From NCBI GenBank assembly GCA_963794185.1, contig CAWCDM010000071.1, positions 3,877 to 67,876 on the forward strand: a DNA stretch of 64,000 nucleotides, read 5' to 3'. Made by a program: the position numbers and the translations under genes. Positions 42,974 through 51,964 of this stretch are shown here, in pieces. The stretch's first letter is position 1, and every line of letters begins with the position of its first letter. The DNA is from JAMXLO01 sp963794185 (GTDB lineage Bacteria > Pseudomonadota > Alphaproteobacteria > Acetobacterales > Acetobacteraceae). Under the pieces are notes generated by a model that saw only the letters and a list, made by a program, of their open reading frames with translations, made no database searches and was not told the DNA's origin.

Positions 42974-43966
42974 ATGGCTCCCGGACGCCGCGCGCTGGTC
43001 TGGCTACTACCACTCGGCGGCGCGCTCCTCGCAGTCGTCGCTCTTGTCGTCATCTGGGGCGGCGACCTGATGATCCCGCTGGTTGCGTCCGAAGCCAGCG
43101 CAGCTTTGGGGCGACCGGTCACGATCGCCCACCTGCACCTTGTCCCCGGGCGCATACTTCAGGTGACCGCCGATGACGTGACCATCGGCAATCCGCCGGA
43201 TTGGACGGGCGAGCCTCTGGCCAGACTGGCGCATCTCACAGTCCGGGCCGACGCCTGGGCGTATCTTCGCCACGGATAGCTGGTTGTTCCGCTCGTGGTA
43301 CTGGATCATCCGCAGCTGACCGCGACCCAGCTTCCCAGCGGCGCCGCCAACTACAAGCTGCAGCTCGCCAGCCGCTCCGATAGCAGCACAAGAATTGGCG
43401 AGATCCGCATCGACAGTGGGCAGGCAAGGGTCAGGCTGGCAAAGCTCAAAGCCGACATGACGATCGGGGTGGCGACGCGCAATCAGGGTGATGGGGCGCA
43501 GCTCGTTGCCGATGCGCACGGGACCTACAATGCGCGGCCGATCACCGGCCAATTCGTCGGCGGCGCACTACTGGCGCTGGAGGATGCTTCCCGCCCGTGG
43601 CCGGTCGACCTTCGCCTGCAGAATGGCCCAACACAAGTGACACTGGTCGGCACGGTGCTCAATCCTATGGCGCTGCAAGGTGTCAATCTGAAGCTCCGTT
43701 TCGCCGGCCCGGACATGTCCCAACTGAGCGAACTGACCGGCCTGCCTCTACCGCGGACGCCGAACTATCAGCTAATCGGTCAGCTCGACTTCGCCAATCA
43801 GCGTGTTCAGCTGCGCAATTTCATCGCCCGCGTCGGGAGCAGTGATCTGGCCGGCTCCATCGAGGTCGACCCGAAGAACGAGCCGCCCGAGATGACGGCG
43901 GAGTTGGCGTCACGGCGCGTCGATCTTGCGGATCTGGGTGGGTTTATTGGCAGCGAGCCCGGCCGT
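42974..43966 (+). pseudogene. AsmA-family protein, 5' part (nonsense codon, IS21 insertion)
   Basis: The gene opens with a signal anchor (RALVWLLPLGGALLAVVALV) and AsmA features (EASAALGRPVTIAHLHLVPG, DDVTIGNPPDW, then LVVLDHPQLTATQLPS). In-frame TAG at 43277-43279, after LRHG, replaces what is usually a Gln codon; the frame is open on both sides. The gene is then interrupted at 43966 by the IS21 element and resumes at 46631. AsmA-type proteins span the inner membrane and shape outer-membrane lipid or protein transport. Confidence 0.82.
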
Positions 43967-44080
43967 TGTAGCGCGACAATCAAAATGGCGGCGGGCGACA
44001 ATCAGGATGGGTACCTGCGACACCGCTTGAACGCATAATTGTCGCCTGTGATTGCCGCTGGCAAGAGGCACGAGGTACGC

Positions 44081-44110
44081 CCTGATTGTCGCTGGCCAGC
44101 GACAATCAGG
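44081..44110. repeat. 30-bp perfect palindrome in IS21 left end
   Basis: CCTGATTGTCGCTGG followed by its exact reverse complement, just beyond the istB stop codon. The half-site GATTGTCGC is the same core as in the terminal repeats, so it probably is a paired transposase site. It can also form a strong hairpin after istB. Confidence 0.9.
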
Positions 44111-44120
44111 TCGGCAAAGA

Positions 44121-44909
44121 TCAGTCGGGTTCGGACTGACGCTCGGACTTGATCTTGCGTGCGATGGCGGTGCGCCGCCGATAGCTTTCGACATTCATCT
44201 CGAAGATGGTGGCGTGGTGGACGAGGCGGTCGATGGCGGCGACGGTCATCGCCGGATCGGGGAACACCTTGCCCCAGTCTCCGAACGGCTGGTTTGCCGT
44301 GATCAGCAGCGAGCGGCGTTCATAGCGGGCGGCGATGAGTTCGAACAACACGCTGGTCTCGGCCTGATCCTTGCTGACGTAGGAGAGGTCATCGAGGATC
44401 AACAGATCGAAGCGGTCGAGCTTGGCGATTGCCGCCGCGAGTTGCAGCGCCTGTCGTTCTGCCTGGAGGCGCTGCACCATATCTGTGGTGCGCATGAACA
44501 GCACGCGGTAGCCGTTCTCGATCAGCGCCCGGCCGAGCGCGGCGGCAACATGGCTCTTGCCGCTGCCGGGCGGACCGAACAACAGCAGGTTGGCGCCCTT
44601 GCCGAGCCAGGTGTCACCGGAGGCAAGTGCCATGACGTGTGCCTTACTGAGTATTGGCACGGCATTGAAGTCGAGACTGTCGAGCGTCTTGCCCGTTGGC
44701 AGCCGGGATTCGGCGAGATGGCGCTCAATTCGACGCCTGGCGCGCTCGGCCACCTCGAGTTCGGCGAGCGCCGAGAGGAATTGTATGGCGGGCCAGCCCT
44801 CTTTGTCTGCCCGAGCGGCGATGTCCTGCCAGAGGCGGTTGATGGCGGGCAGCCGCAGCTCGTGCAACAGCAGCGGCAGTCGGGCCGTATCGACGGAGAT
44901 CTTGCTCAT
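44121..44909 (-). CDS. istB: IS21 helper ATPase
   Basis: 262 residues: RLPLLLHELRLPAINRLWQD at the N-terminus, then Walker A in LLLFGPPGSGKSHVAAALGR, Walker B in FDLLILDDLSYVSKDQA, and ITANQPFGDWGKVFPDPAM. This is the AAA+ ATPase that assembles on target DNA and activates IstA. Its ATG overlaps the istA stop (ATGA at 44906-44909), typical of IS21. Intact. Confidence 0.93.
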   Translation of the reverse strand: MSKISVDTARLPLLLHELRLPAINRLWQDIAARADKEGWPAIQFLSALAELEVAERARRRIERHLAESRLPTGKTLDSLDFNAVPILSKAHVMALASGDTWLGKGANLLLFGPPGSGKSHVAAALGRALIENGYRVLFMRTTDMVQRLQAERQALQLAAAIAKLDRFDLLILDDLSYVSKDQAETSVLFELIAARYERRSLLITANQPFGDWGKVFPDPAMTVAAIDRLVHHATIFEMNVESYRRRTAIARKIKSERQSEPD

Positions 44910-46432
44910 GCCACGACCTCCACTGCATCACTGCTCAGCAATGCGTCGTAGGTGATCGCCGCCGGCAACGTGACGGTGACTTGCGGCGACGTCGCGCTGG
45001 CCGGGGCGAACCGTGCCTCCAGGGTGTCGAGGTCCGGCAGTTTTCCGCTGCCGAGGATCGCGTCCAGCTCTGCCGCCAATTCCGCCTCACAACAACGCTC
45101 ATGTGCGAGCGCGAGCAGCCGGACCATGATCCGGCAAGCGATGCGCGGCGGCTCGGCGGCGATCAGCGCGTCCCAGGTGTTGCGGAACGCTGCGCGGGGG
45201 AAGAGCTGATCGCGGTAGACCAGATTGAGCAATGCGTGCGGCTTGCGGCGCAGCGCGTGGATGACATGCCGATAGTCGACGACATGAACCGTGCGACCGC
45301 GCATGGCGCGACCTTGCGGTGCCCGCCCGCGCCGCAACGTCAGCACCGGCTCGCTGCCCAGCAAGCATTCGATCCGGTCGTCATATATACGTACGCGCAG
45401 ACGGTGGCCGATCAGCCGCGACGGCACGGTGTAAAATACGCGGCGGAGCAAGAAGCCGCCGTTGCGGGTGACAGTGACCAGGTCTTCCTCGAAGTCGGTG
45501 GTTCGGCGTGGCGGCAGCGGCTGGAGCAATGGTCGCTCGATCTCAAGCTCGCGACGCCGGTCGGCATTGGCGCGGCCAACGGTCTCGGCAACAAACCGGC
45601 GGTACAGCGGCAGATCGGCGAAGTCGCTGCTGCCGCGCAGAAGCAGTGCCTGCGCCAAGGCCTGCTTGAGATGGCCATGGCTGGCCTCAATGACACCATT
45701 CTCGTGCGCAACACCGAGGTTGTTGCGCGTAGCGATCATGCCGTAATGCGCACAAAGCGCTTCGTAGCGCTCGGTCTGATCTTTGGCGGCATCACGGTCG
45801 AGATTGCGGAACGCCGCTGAGAGGCTGTCGCTGCGGTGCTCGCGCGGCGCACCTCCCAACGCCCACAGGGCATTCTGTAGTCCCCCGGCCAGTGCCACGA
45901 AGCTTTCGCCGCCCAGCACCACATCGGCATGCTGCCAGCCGGAGAACGCCAGCCGGAAGTGATAGAGCCGGTGGGCGAGCCGGATGCCGGCGATGGTGAC
46001 GCCGAGTGGATTGGCATCGGTGAAGTCCGACAAGCTTTGTTGCCCCGGCGGATGCTCCTGGCGGAAGATCACGTCGCGTTCCGGCCCGTGCAGCGCCTGC
46101 CAAATGCGCACCCGGCGCTCCAGGGTGCGCCGCGCCGCGGCCGGAAAATCGCGATGCCGACGCAGCATCTCGGCCATGATGCTGATTGGGCGCAGCCCCG
46201 GCGCCGTTTCCAATAGCGGGACGATCTCGCTGTCCCAGATTGCCGCCAGTGGGTCCGGCCTGCGGCGACCGCGCGGGGTCTGCATCTGAGAGGGCAACCG
46301 GGGATCGGCATCGATCCGAGCGCCGGTCGTGGTACTGAGGCCCGCCCTCGCGGCGGCGGCCTCGCGTGTGTGAGTTCGGCGGATGTCCATGTACAGTCTC
46401 ACCTGTTGGTCCGTGATGTGATTGCCGGGCAC
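44906..46432 (-). CDS. istA: IS21 transposase
   Basis: About 508 residues from a GTG ending at 46432 (PGNHITDQQVRLYM). N-terminal helix-turn-helix region (EAAAARAGLSTTTGARID), then the DDE integrase core: LSDFTDANPLGVTIAGIRL, VVLGGESFVALAGGLQNAL, HRSDSLSAAFRNL and NNLGVAHENGVIEASHGHLK with the catalytic Glu. The C-terminus has VFYTVPSRLIGHRLRVRIYD. Intact and full length. A different fragment of the same family is at 21935-22125. Confidence 0.92.
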   Translation of the reverse strand: MPGNHITDQQVRLYMDIRRTHTREAAAARAGLSTTTGARIDADPRLPSQMQTPRGRRRPDPLAAIWDSEIVPLLETAPGLRPISIMAEMLRRHRDFPAAARRTLERRVRIWQALHGPERDVIFRQEHPPGQQSLSDFTDANPLGVTIAGIRLAHRLYHFRLAFSGWQHADVVLGGESFVALAGGLQNALWALGGAPREHRSDSLSAAFRNLDRDAAKDQTERYEALCAHYGMIATRNNLGVAHENGVIEASHGHLKQALAQALLLRGSSDFADLPLYRRFVAETVGRANADRRRELEIERPLLQPLPPRRTTDFEEDLVTVTRNGGFLLRRVFYTVPSRLIGHRLRVRIYDDRIECLLGSEPVLTLRRGRAPQGRAMRGRTVHVVDYRHVIHALRRKPHALLNLVYRDQLFPRAAFRNTWDALIAAEPPRIACRIMVRLLALAHERCCEAELAAELDAILGSGKLPDLDTLEARFAPASATSPQVTVTLPAAITYDALLSSDAVEVVA

Positions 46433-46622
46433 CGGGGGTCTCTTCTGGAGAGTTGAGAACCCTCGACATTCGGCATGCGTCACGGAGTTGCAGGCAGGCC
46501 CTCACCGGGGCCACGCCGCTGCGGGGTTCAGCCTACGGTCGAGCTACCCCGACCTTCGCCCGAACCCCGCAGCGGCATCCATCCTGATTGTCGCCGACAT
46601 CCATCCTGATTGTCGCCGGACA

Positions 46623-47554
46623 CCGGCCGTACCACGACGCCGGGCCAAACGGCCTCGCAGCGCGCCCAGGTGGCTCGGGCAGAAGCGCAGCCCAGGTTGA
46701 TCCCTGACACGCCGATCAATGTACCGAAGCTGCGCTGGGCCAATGTTCACTTGCACTATCGCGGCCAGTCCATCGAAGGCCGGTCGGTGCCGCTGGACAA
46801 TCTCGACGTGCGACTGGATATCAAGGACGGGCAGGTCACCTTGCATCCGCTCAGCTTCGGCGTCGGCAAGGGCCGCATCGCGACCTCCGTCGAGCTGGCA
46901 CCTCAGGAAGATGGAACGCATACCAAAGCCGACATCGAGTTCCAGCGTGTTGATGTGTCGCGGCTCATGGCCGCGACACACGCCTTCCAAGGTGCTGGAG
47001 CGATCAGCGGCTCCGGCACCATCGACGCGGTAGGGAACTCCTTGGCGCAGATGCTGGACAACGGCCGTGGGGGTCTGAAGCTGGCGATGGTTGGCGGTGA
47101 CCTGAGCGCGGTGCTCGTCGATCTGTCCGGCCTGGCGTTCGGCAACGCGCTGTTGTCAGCGCTGGGCATGCCGCAGCGAGCCCGAGTGGAATGCTTCATC
47201 ACTGAAGCAGCTCTCGATCGAGGCGATTTTCGGCTTCAGGCGCTGGCGCTCGACACCAGCAAGGCCATCGTAACCGGAACCGGAAGCGTGAACCTCCGTG
47301 ATGAGCGGTTGGACATGCAATTGCGGACAGAGTCCAAGCACTTCAGCATTGGCTCACTGCCTGCACCGATTAACATCGGCGGCACGTTGAAGAATCCAGC
47401 CATCATGCCCGGCGGAGAACTCGCCCTGCGAAGTGGCGCCGCAGTCGGTCTCGGTTTCATCTTCCCGCCCCTTGCGGCTCTGCCGACTATCCAGTTTGGG
47501 ACCGGCGAGGACCACCGGTGCGATCAGATCCTGGCGCGCGCGAAGCAGCAAATA
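46623..47554 (+). pseudogene. AsmA-family protein, 3' part
   Basis: Resumes after the IS21 element: QPRLIPDTPINVPKLRWANV, DGQVTLHPLSFGVGKGRIAT, then GGLKLAMVGGDLSAVLVDLS and SFPxAP-like KHFSIGSLPAPINIGG, the usual AsmA C-terminal region. It stops a few residues short of a normal end (GEDHRCDQILARAKQQ), where ISKra4 copy B begins. With the nonsense codon and both insertions, the gene is dead. Confidence 0.85.
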
Positions 47555-49023
47555 GGGAGTGTCCAGAGACTGGGGGTATGACGACACGGGAGGTACGGTC
47601 GGTCGGGTCGATAGCCGACTGGGAGAACGGAGATGCGGTGGGTGTTGCGGTTGATTGCGACAGGGGATGATGCCCGTTGCCTGAGCACCGATCTGGCAGA
47701 GATCTGCCGTCCGGAAGGTCTTGGCGATATTGCGAGCCTGGGTTTGACCTTGCCGGAAGCGAAGCAGCTTCTGGCGAGCGTTCAGCGAGCGGTCGTTTCC
47801 GCGCAAGCCGACAGCCATGGGCTGCGGCGGCCGTGCTGCTCGGCCTGCAACAGAAAATGCCACCTGAAGGACTGGCGCGGACACCACATCGCAACGCTGT
47901 TTGGCGCAGTGACGGTGCCGCTTCCCCGGTTTCGATGCACCGCCTGCAATCGCATCGAGACGAGCGTCGGTTGGCCATCGCGTTGCCGATCGACACCTGA
48001 GCTGGACCAACTGCAGGCCCACCTTTCCGCCCTGATGACCTATCGCGTCGCTTCTGGCGTACTGCAACACCTGCTGCCCATTGACGCCGGTCTCAGCCCT
48101 GAGACATTGCGCAACCATACGCTGCGGATCGGCGCGCAGATTGGAAGTGCAACCTCTGACCAGCCAACAACTGCGGCAGCAGTGATCACTGTCAGCGTGG
48201 ATTCGACGTTCATCCGCAGCCGCGAAGAGGGCGAACGTCACCTGGAAGTGCGCGTCGGCAATGTCGAAACAGCGAGCGGAAGTCGGCAGGTGTTCGGAGC
48301 AGTGGCGAAGGCCGACACCGACATCTCGGCGCTGATCCGACAGAGCATTCGCGCCGTTGGCCGAACCGACGAGACCAAAGTGACCGCGTTCACCGACGGC
48401 TGTCCCGGTCTGCGGTCTATCCTTGTCGATGCCGGAATCACGACGCCACCCTTCCTCGATTGGTTCCACATCGCAATGCGGATCCAGCACGCGGCGCAGA
48501 CAGCAAGCGGGTTGCCGGCCGACGATCTCGGCCGGATGCAGGCAAAGTCCGTGATCGTCGACGAGGTCGAACGGCTGCGCTGGCGCATTTGGAACGGCAA
48601 GGCGAAGAATGCCAGGCGCAGCATCGATCGAGTCCGCAAGGTCATGCATGTTTACAAGGATGAACGAGGCCAACACACGAGGAGCGCGCCTTCGCGCAGG
48701 CTGTGGCACGCACTGCTTGACGTCGACCGTTATCTGAGAGGTCAGAGTAGTTGGCTCGTCAACTACGCCAAGCGATACCGTGCCGGTCTGCGTGTCGGAA
48801 CTTCGATTTCAGAAGGAACCGCAAACTTTCTCGTCAATCGGCGAATGAACAAGTCGCAGCAAATGCGCTGGTCCCGAACAGGTGCCGATCTCCTGCTTCA
48901 GGTTCGCTGCGCGGTCTACAATGGAACGCTCGGCTCTGGATTGGGCCACCGATTTCAGCCGCATGCCAACCAGAACGAGCGGTTGGCCAACGCCGCTTGA
49001 CCCCCCATTCGCTGGACACTCCC
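47555..49023 (+). mobile_element. ISKra4-family insertion sequence, copy B
   Basis: 1469 bp with the same terminal inverted repeats as copy A (GGGAGTGTCCAG) and in the opposite orientation. It cuts the last codons of the AsmA gene on the left. On the right, 20 bases after its end, the same 56-bp sequence found beside copy A begins (49044-49099). Copies A and B form a 29-kb inverted pair that could promote inversion of the DNA between them. Confidence 0.9.
47633..49000 (+). CDS. ISKra4-family transposase, copy B
   Basis: 455 residues, intact, nearly identical to copy A. Same Cys-rich N-terminus (FRCTACNRIETSVGWPSRC) and catalytic blocks (SVDSTFIRSREEGER, DGCPGLRSILVDAG). Differences such as DLIEICRPEG versus DLAEICRPEG show that the two copies are not from a very recent single event. 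Confidence 0.88.
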   Translation: MRWVLRLIATGDDARCLSTDLAEICRPEGLGDIASLGLTLPEAKQLLASVQRAVVSAQADSHGLRRPCCSACNRKCHLKDWRGHHIATLFGAVTVPLPRFRCTACNRIETSVGWPSRCRSTPELDQLQAHLSALMTYRVASGVLQHLLPIDAGLSPETLRNHTLRIGAQIGSATSDQPTTAAAVITVSVDSTFIRSREEGERHLEVRVGNVETASGSRQVFGAVAKADTDISALIRQSIRAVGRTDETKVTAFTDGCPGLRSILVDAGITTPPFLDWFHIAMRIQHAAQTASGLPADDLGRMQAKSVIVDEVERLRWRIWNGKAKNARRSIDRVRKVMHVYKDERGQHTRSAPSRRLWHALLDVDRYLRGQSSWLVNYAKRYRAGLRVGTSISEGTANFLVNRRMNKSQQMRWSRTGADLLLQVRCAVYNGTLGSGLGHRFQPHANQNERLANAA

Positions 49024-49099
49024 GACGGTCGTGGGATAACACTTTGAAAAGGCTCGACTTCCTTGTCGTCACTTTCTGCACATTGGGGACGAGAACCCC

Positions 49100-49694
49100 A
49101 AGCCGTCGAAGAGCGTGCCGCGCCGACTATGCGCTCACCTTGGGGGCGATCGCCAAGGAACTGCAGGCTGTCGGCGCGCGGCTGACCGCGATCGAGGCGT
49201 CACCACAATTGCACGCCACACCAGCGACCGTGGCGCAGCAGGTGCGGCAGGAAGCAAGTCGGCTGGCGGAAGGCCAGGTCGCGCAGGCGCTGGCGGCACG
49301 CGAGGGTTTTGAGCGCGGGCGGGAGACGCTCGCGCGCGTGGCGTTCTTCGAGCAGCGAGCGCAGCAAGACCGGCGAATTGTCTGGGCCATTGGCGGTGGT
49401 GCGGCGTTGGTCGGGGCGGTCCTCGGTACGATGCTGTTTATGGAGGTCAACCGGCATGCGCCGGATGGTTTGGGGTGGTCCGCCGGTTGGGCAGCCTGGC
49501 TGATGCAAGCGGACACTCTCCAGGCCGGATATAAGCTGATCGACTGGAACAATCCGGGCACTGTCGCTGCGGTGAACGAGGACATCCGGCTTGGCAACGC
49601 CTATGCCAACGAGTTGCACAAATGCGAGGCGGCGGCGGCGCAAGCCGGCAAGGAACAGCGATGTATCCTCGGTGTGCAGCCACCACCACGGTAG
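49100..49694 (+). pseudogene. DUF6118-like protein, 5'-truncated
   Basis: The frame reads DYALTLGAIAKELQAVGARL, then a coiled-coil stretch (EASRLAEGQVAQALAAREGF, RAQQDRR), one membrane segment (GGGAALVGAVLGTMLFMEVN), and a C-terminal part (KLIDWNNPGTVAAVNEDI, CILGVQPPPR). This matches the layout of DUF6118 proteins, commonly near plasmid mobilisation genes. The N-terminal region was removed at or near the 56-bp repeat and ISKra4 copy B. Confidence 0.6.
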
Positions 49695-49838
49695 ATGAAC
49701 GCGCTGGCCGAGCCGGGCCTGCGGGGAGAGGGTAGTGAAGGCCGCGGCGCAGCAGGAAGCCGGACAATTGCTTGACGGGCTTGGCGCAGGGTTCACGCCA
49801 CCACCTGACGTGACATGGTGTGCCCAACTCCGATCGAA

Positions 49839-50987
49839 TCAAGCAATACTTGCCCTTAGTAACTCTGCCTCGTCACGGCGGTGGGGCAACCGGGCACGCG
49901 GGTCGTCGTTCAGGAATGGCACCACGAAATGCCTGCCAAACCGACGCAACGCGGGATGCCAGCCATAGCGTTCAGCTGTAACTAGCAATGAATGTGCGGC
50001 GTCCACATATCTACCAGTGTCGACGAGCATCATGGAGATCAACTCAATATACCAGTCGAAGGTCAGCGGTACGGGGTCGTCGAACTCTGTCTTGGCGGCC
50101 TCAAATCCGTCGGTCAATGCTGCCAACACGGCGGCGTGGAGGTGAGAGGGATCCTCTGATGTCAGTTCCATGAACTGGCCGTTCGGCTTGCCGAAGTAGC
50201 CGAAATCATGTCGAAAGGAGGCATAGACAGACGTGTGTCGCCGTAGGATCTGAATATTTGGCAGTCCTGGCTTGGCCGTTCCCGACGTGGCGGCGACGGT
50301 CAAGCCGCTGCCGCAACCGACAAACAAGTCGACATACTCTGTCAGTCGCGCTGTCTGACGGATGCTGATGCTGCCACCCGAGATGATGCGCGGATTGTCG
50401 GTCACCAAGGCGTCGTGCGTGGAGATTATAACCACCGTCTTGCGACGTGCAGCGGTGATCGCCTCAGCCATTTCCACTGCCCGGCCAATGTCCATGAAGG
50501 ACTGGCCGGACTTCGACGAACATTCGCAGAGTATGACCTGCGACGCATCTGCCGCAGGGCTGGTGGCAAACCACGCGTCCACCGCAGCCTTTTCTTCAGC
50601 GTCCAGGTTGATGGTGACGTCTACCGGCACGCTGATCGGGCGCGGGTAATTGCGAAATAGCGATGGCCGCACCGTGCCATCGTAGTTCGCGAAGCGAGCG
50701 GGCGAGACCTGGGTGAGGAAAACGTGATCGAAATGCCCGGACGATGCGAGGCTATGGGCTTCGATTTCGAACAGCTGCCACGTACGATCCATTTCGGACC
50801 AGCTCTCCAGCGGGATTTCCCACACCGTGTCGATATCCGGGTTATTGAAGAGCACATTGCGGCAGAGGCTGGCAACCGCCCAGGTCAGGTGACATCCCGG
50901 GAAGTCCTCTTTGATCTGCCGGGCGATGGCGGTGGCGTACAGGCAGTCGCCGTTGGAGCCGAGCATACCGAGCAGGATTCGGGTCAT
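49839..50987 (-). CDS. Heptosyltransferase-like (GT9-type) glycosyltransferase
   Basis: 382 residues. N-terminal Rossmann half (RILLGMLGSNGDCLYATAIA, IKEDFPGCHLTWAVA, NNPDIDTVWEIP) and a second half with VVIISTHDAL and VDLFVGCGSGLTVAATSGTA, the GT9/GT-B pattern in which a nucleotide-heptose (or other sugar) is transferred. The C-terminal part is longer than usual. Its start overlaps the SDR stop (ATGA-type), so it is the third gene of a minus-strand operon with the SDR and the C-methyltransferase. Confidence 0.7.
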   Translation of the reverse strand: MTRILLGMLGSNGDCLYATAIARQIKEDFPGCHLTWAVASLCRNVLFNNPDIDTVWEIPLESWSEMDRTWQLFEIEAHSLASSGHFDHVFLTQVSPARFANYDGTVRPSLFRNYPRPISVPVDVTINLDAEEKAAVDAWFATSPAADASQVILCECSSKSGQSFMDIGRAVEMAEAITAARRKTVVIISTHDALVTDNPRIISGGSISIRQTARLTEYVDLFVGCGSGLTVAATSGTAKPGLPNIQILRRHTSVYASFRHDFGYFGKPNGQFMELTSEDPSHLHAAVLAALTDGFEAAKTEFDDPVPLTFDWYIELISMMLVDTGRYVDAAHSLLVTAERYGWHPALRRFGRHFVVPFLNDDPRARLPHRRDEAELLRASIA

Positions 50988-51937
50988 CGCATGTCAGCCG
51001 TTGCGCGGTTAATGGCAATACCGTGCCGTTCGCGCAGGATCCAGCCGGCAACATCGATTGCCTGGTGGCGCGGCAGCCTGCCCACCATGCGCTTCAGCAT
51101 GGTTAGGTCAGCTCGGAACGGTGCTTCGCCAGATGGTGGCGGAGTGGTGTGCGGCAATGCGATGCCGGCCGCATCGGCCAGCTCCGCCGCCAGGACGGCG
51201 GCGTGCACTGGTTGGCCGGAGGCAAAGACCACATCGTTGGGATGCTCGGCCTGGACCAGGTCCGCGGTCAGCTCCATGAATTCACGACTGCTTCCCCAGT
51301 CGCACCAAAAGTCCAGAGTGACAATCTCCGGTGCTGGGCCAAGTTTGCCCATCTGGGCGGCGGTTCGAGCCGCAAGGCGCGGCAGGAAATAACTGTCCGG
51401 TCGCCGTGGCAAGTCGTGGTTGAAGTAATAGCCGACACTGGCCCAGATGTGGTGACATGTACGGTAGTACTGGATCAGGTCGGTCGCGGCATTTTTCGTG
51501 ATGCTGTAGAGGCAGCTTGACACACGCGGCGTATTTTCGTCGATGCGCGGCGGCGGCGACGTGCCGAACACTTTCAGAGAACTGGGGTAGAATAGCCGCG
51601 TGTCCCGGCGGCGGTTACGAATGTGCTCCAGGCAGGTGTGCACGCTGCCGACATTCAATGCCAGCGCCTCGCGCCAACGGGCTTCATAGGAGTGTCCGGC
51701 CGAACCATGTATCGCCGCCATATGATAGATTTCGCCTGGCAGCGCCTCGGCCAGTAGCGCATCCAGCGCAGGCGCATCGGCGACATCAAGTGCGACGTAG
51801 CGGAAACGGCCGGGATCGACCCAGCGCGAGACAGCCTGCCGAGCGGCGCCTGTCACCCGGTACCCGCGCTCGATCAGGATTTCCGCGAGGTAGCTGCCAT
51901 CCTGCCCGTTTACACCCAGCACCAAGGCGGTGTTCAT
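50984..51937 (-). CDS. GDP-mannose-4,6-dehydratase-like SDR
   Basis: 317 residues, extended short-chain dehydrogenase. NAD-binding motif TALVLGVNGQDGSYLAEILI, then IYHMAAIHGSAGHSYEARW, the SSLKVFGTSPPPRIDENTP region, Tyr/Lys in CLYSITKNAATDLIQYY, and SSREFMELTADLV. It resembles Gmd in its first 40 residues but lacks the long Gmd-specific insertions, so the substrate may be another nucleotide sugar. Operon: C-methyltransferase, this gene, GT9-like. Confidence 0.8.
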   Translation of the reverse strand: MNTALVLGVNGQDGSYLAEILIERGYRVTGAARQAVSRWVDPGRFRYVALDVADAPALDALLAEALPGEIYHMAAIHGSAGHSYEARWREALALNVGSVHTCLEHIRNRRRDTRLFYPSSLKVFGTSPPPRIDENTPRVSSCLYSITKNAATDLIQYYRTCHHIWASVGYYFNHDLPRRPDSYFLPRLAARTAAQMGKLGPAPEIVTLDFWCDWGSSREFMELTADLVQAEHPNDVVFASGQPVHAAVLAAELADAAGIALPHTTPPPSGEAPFRADLTMLKRMVGRLPRHQAIDVAGWILRERHGIAINRATADMR

Positions 51938-51964
51938 GGCGAGCTGGAACCGACCCGGCGCAAC

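Larger units (their letters stand above)
43967..46622 (-). mobile_element. IS21-family insertion sequence in the asmA gene
   Basis: 2656 bp, ends TGTAGCGCGAC and GTCGCCGGACA, flanked by the 8-bp target duplication CCGGCCGT (43959-43966 and 46623-46630). It carries istA and istB on the minus strand. The left end has copies of GCGACAATCA (43973, 43995) and a 30-bp perfect palindrome (44081-44110). The right end has two tandem 22-base units beginning CATCCATCCTGATTGTCG (46576-46597 and 46598-46619). Multiple terminal transposase-binding repeats are characteristic of IS21. Confidence 0.92.

Noticed and set aside
47354..48709. Minus-strand frame of 451 codons over ISKra4 copy B
   Set aside because: Antisense of an intact transposase; it crosses the IS boundary into the AsmA gene, which a real gene would not share with copy A.
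50984..51937. Second true gmd
   Set aside because: Only the N-terminus resembles Gmd; it is 40 residues shorter and lacks the NHESPIRGETF block, so I call it Gmd-like only.
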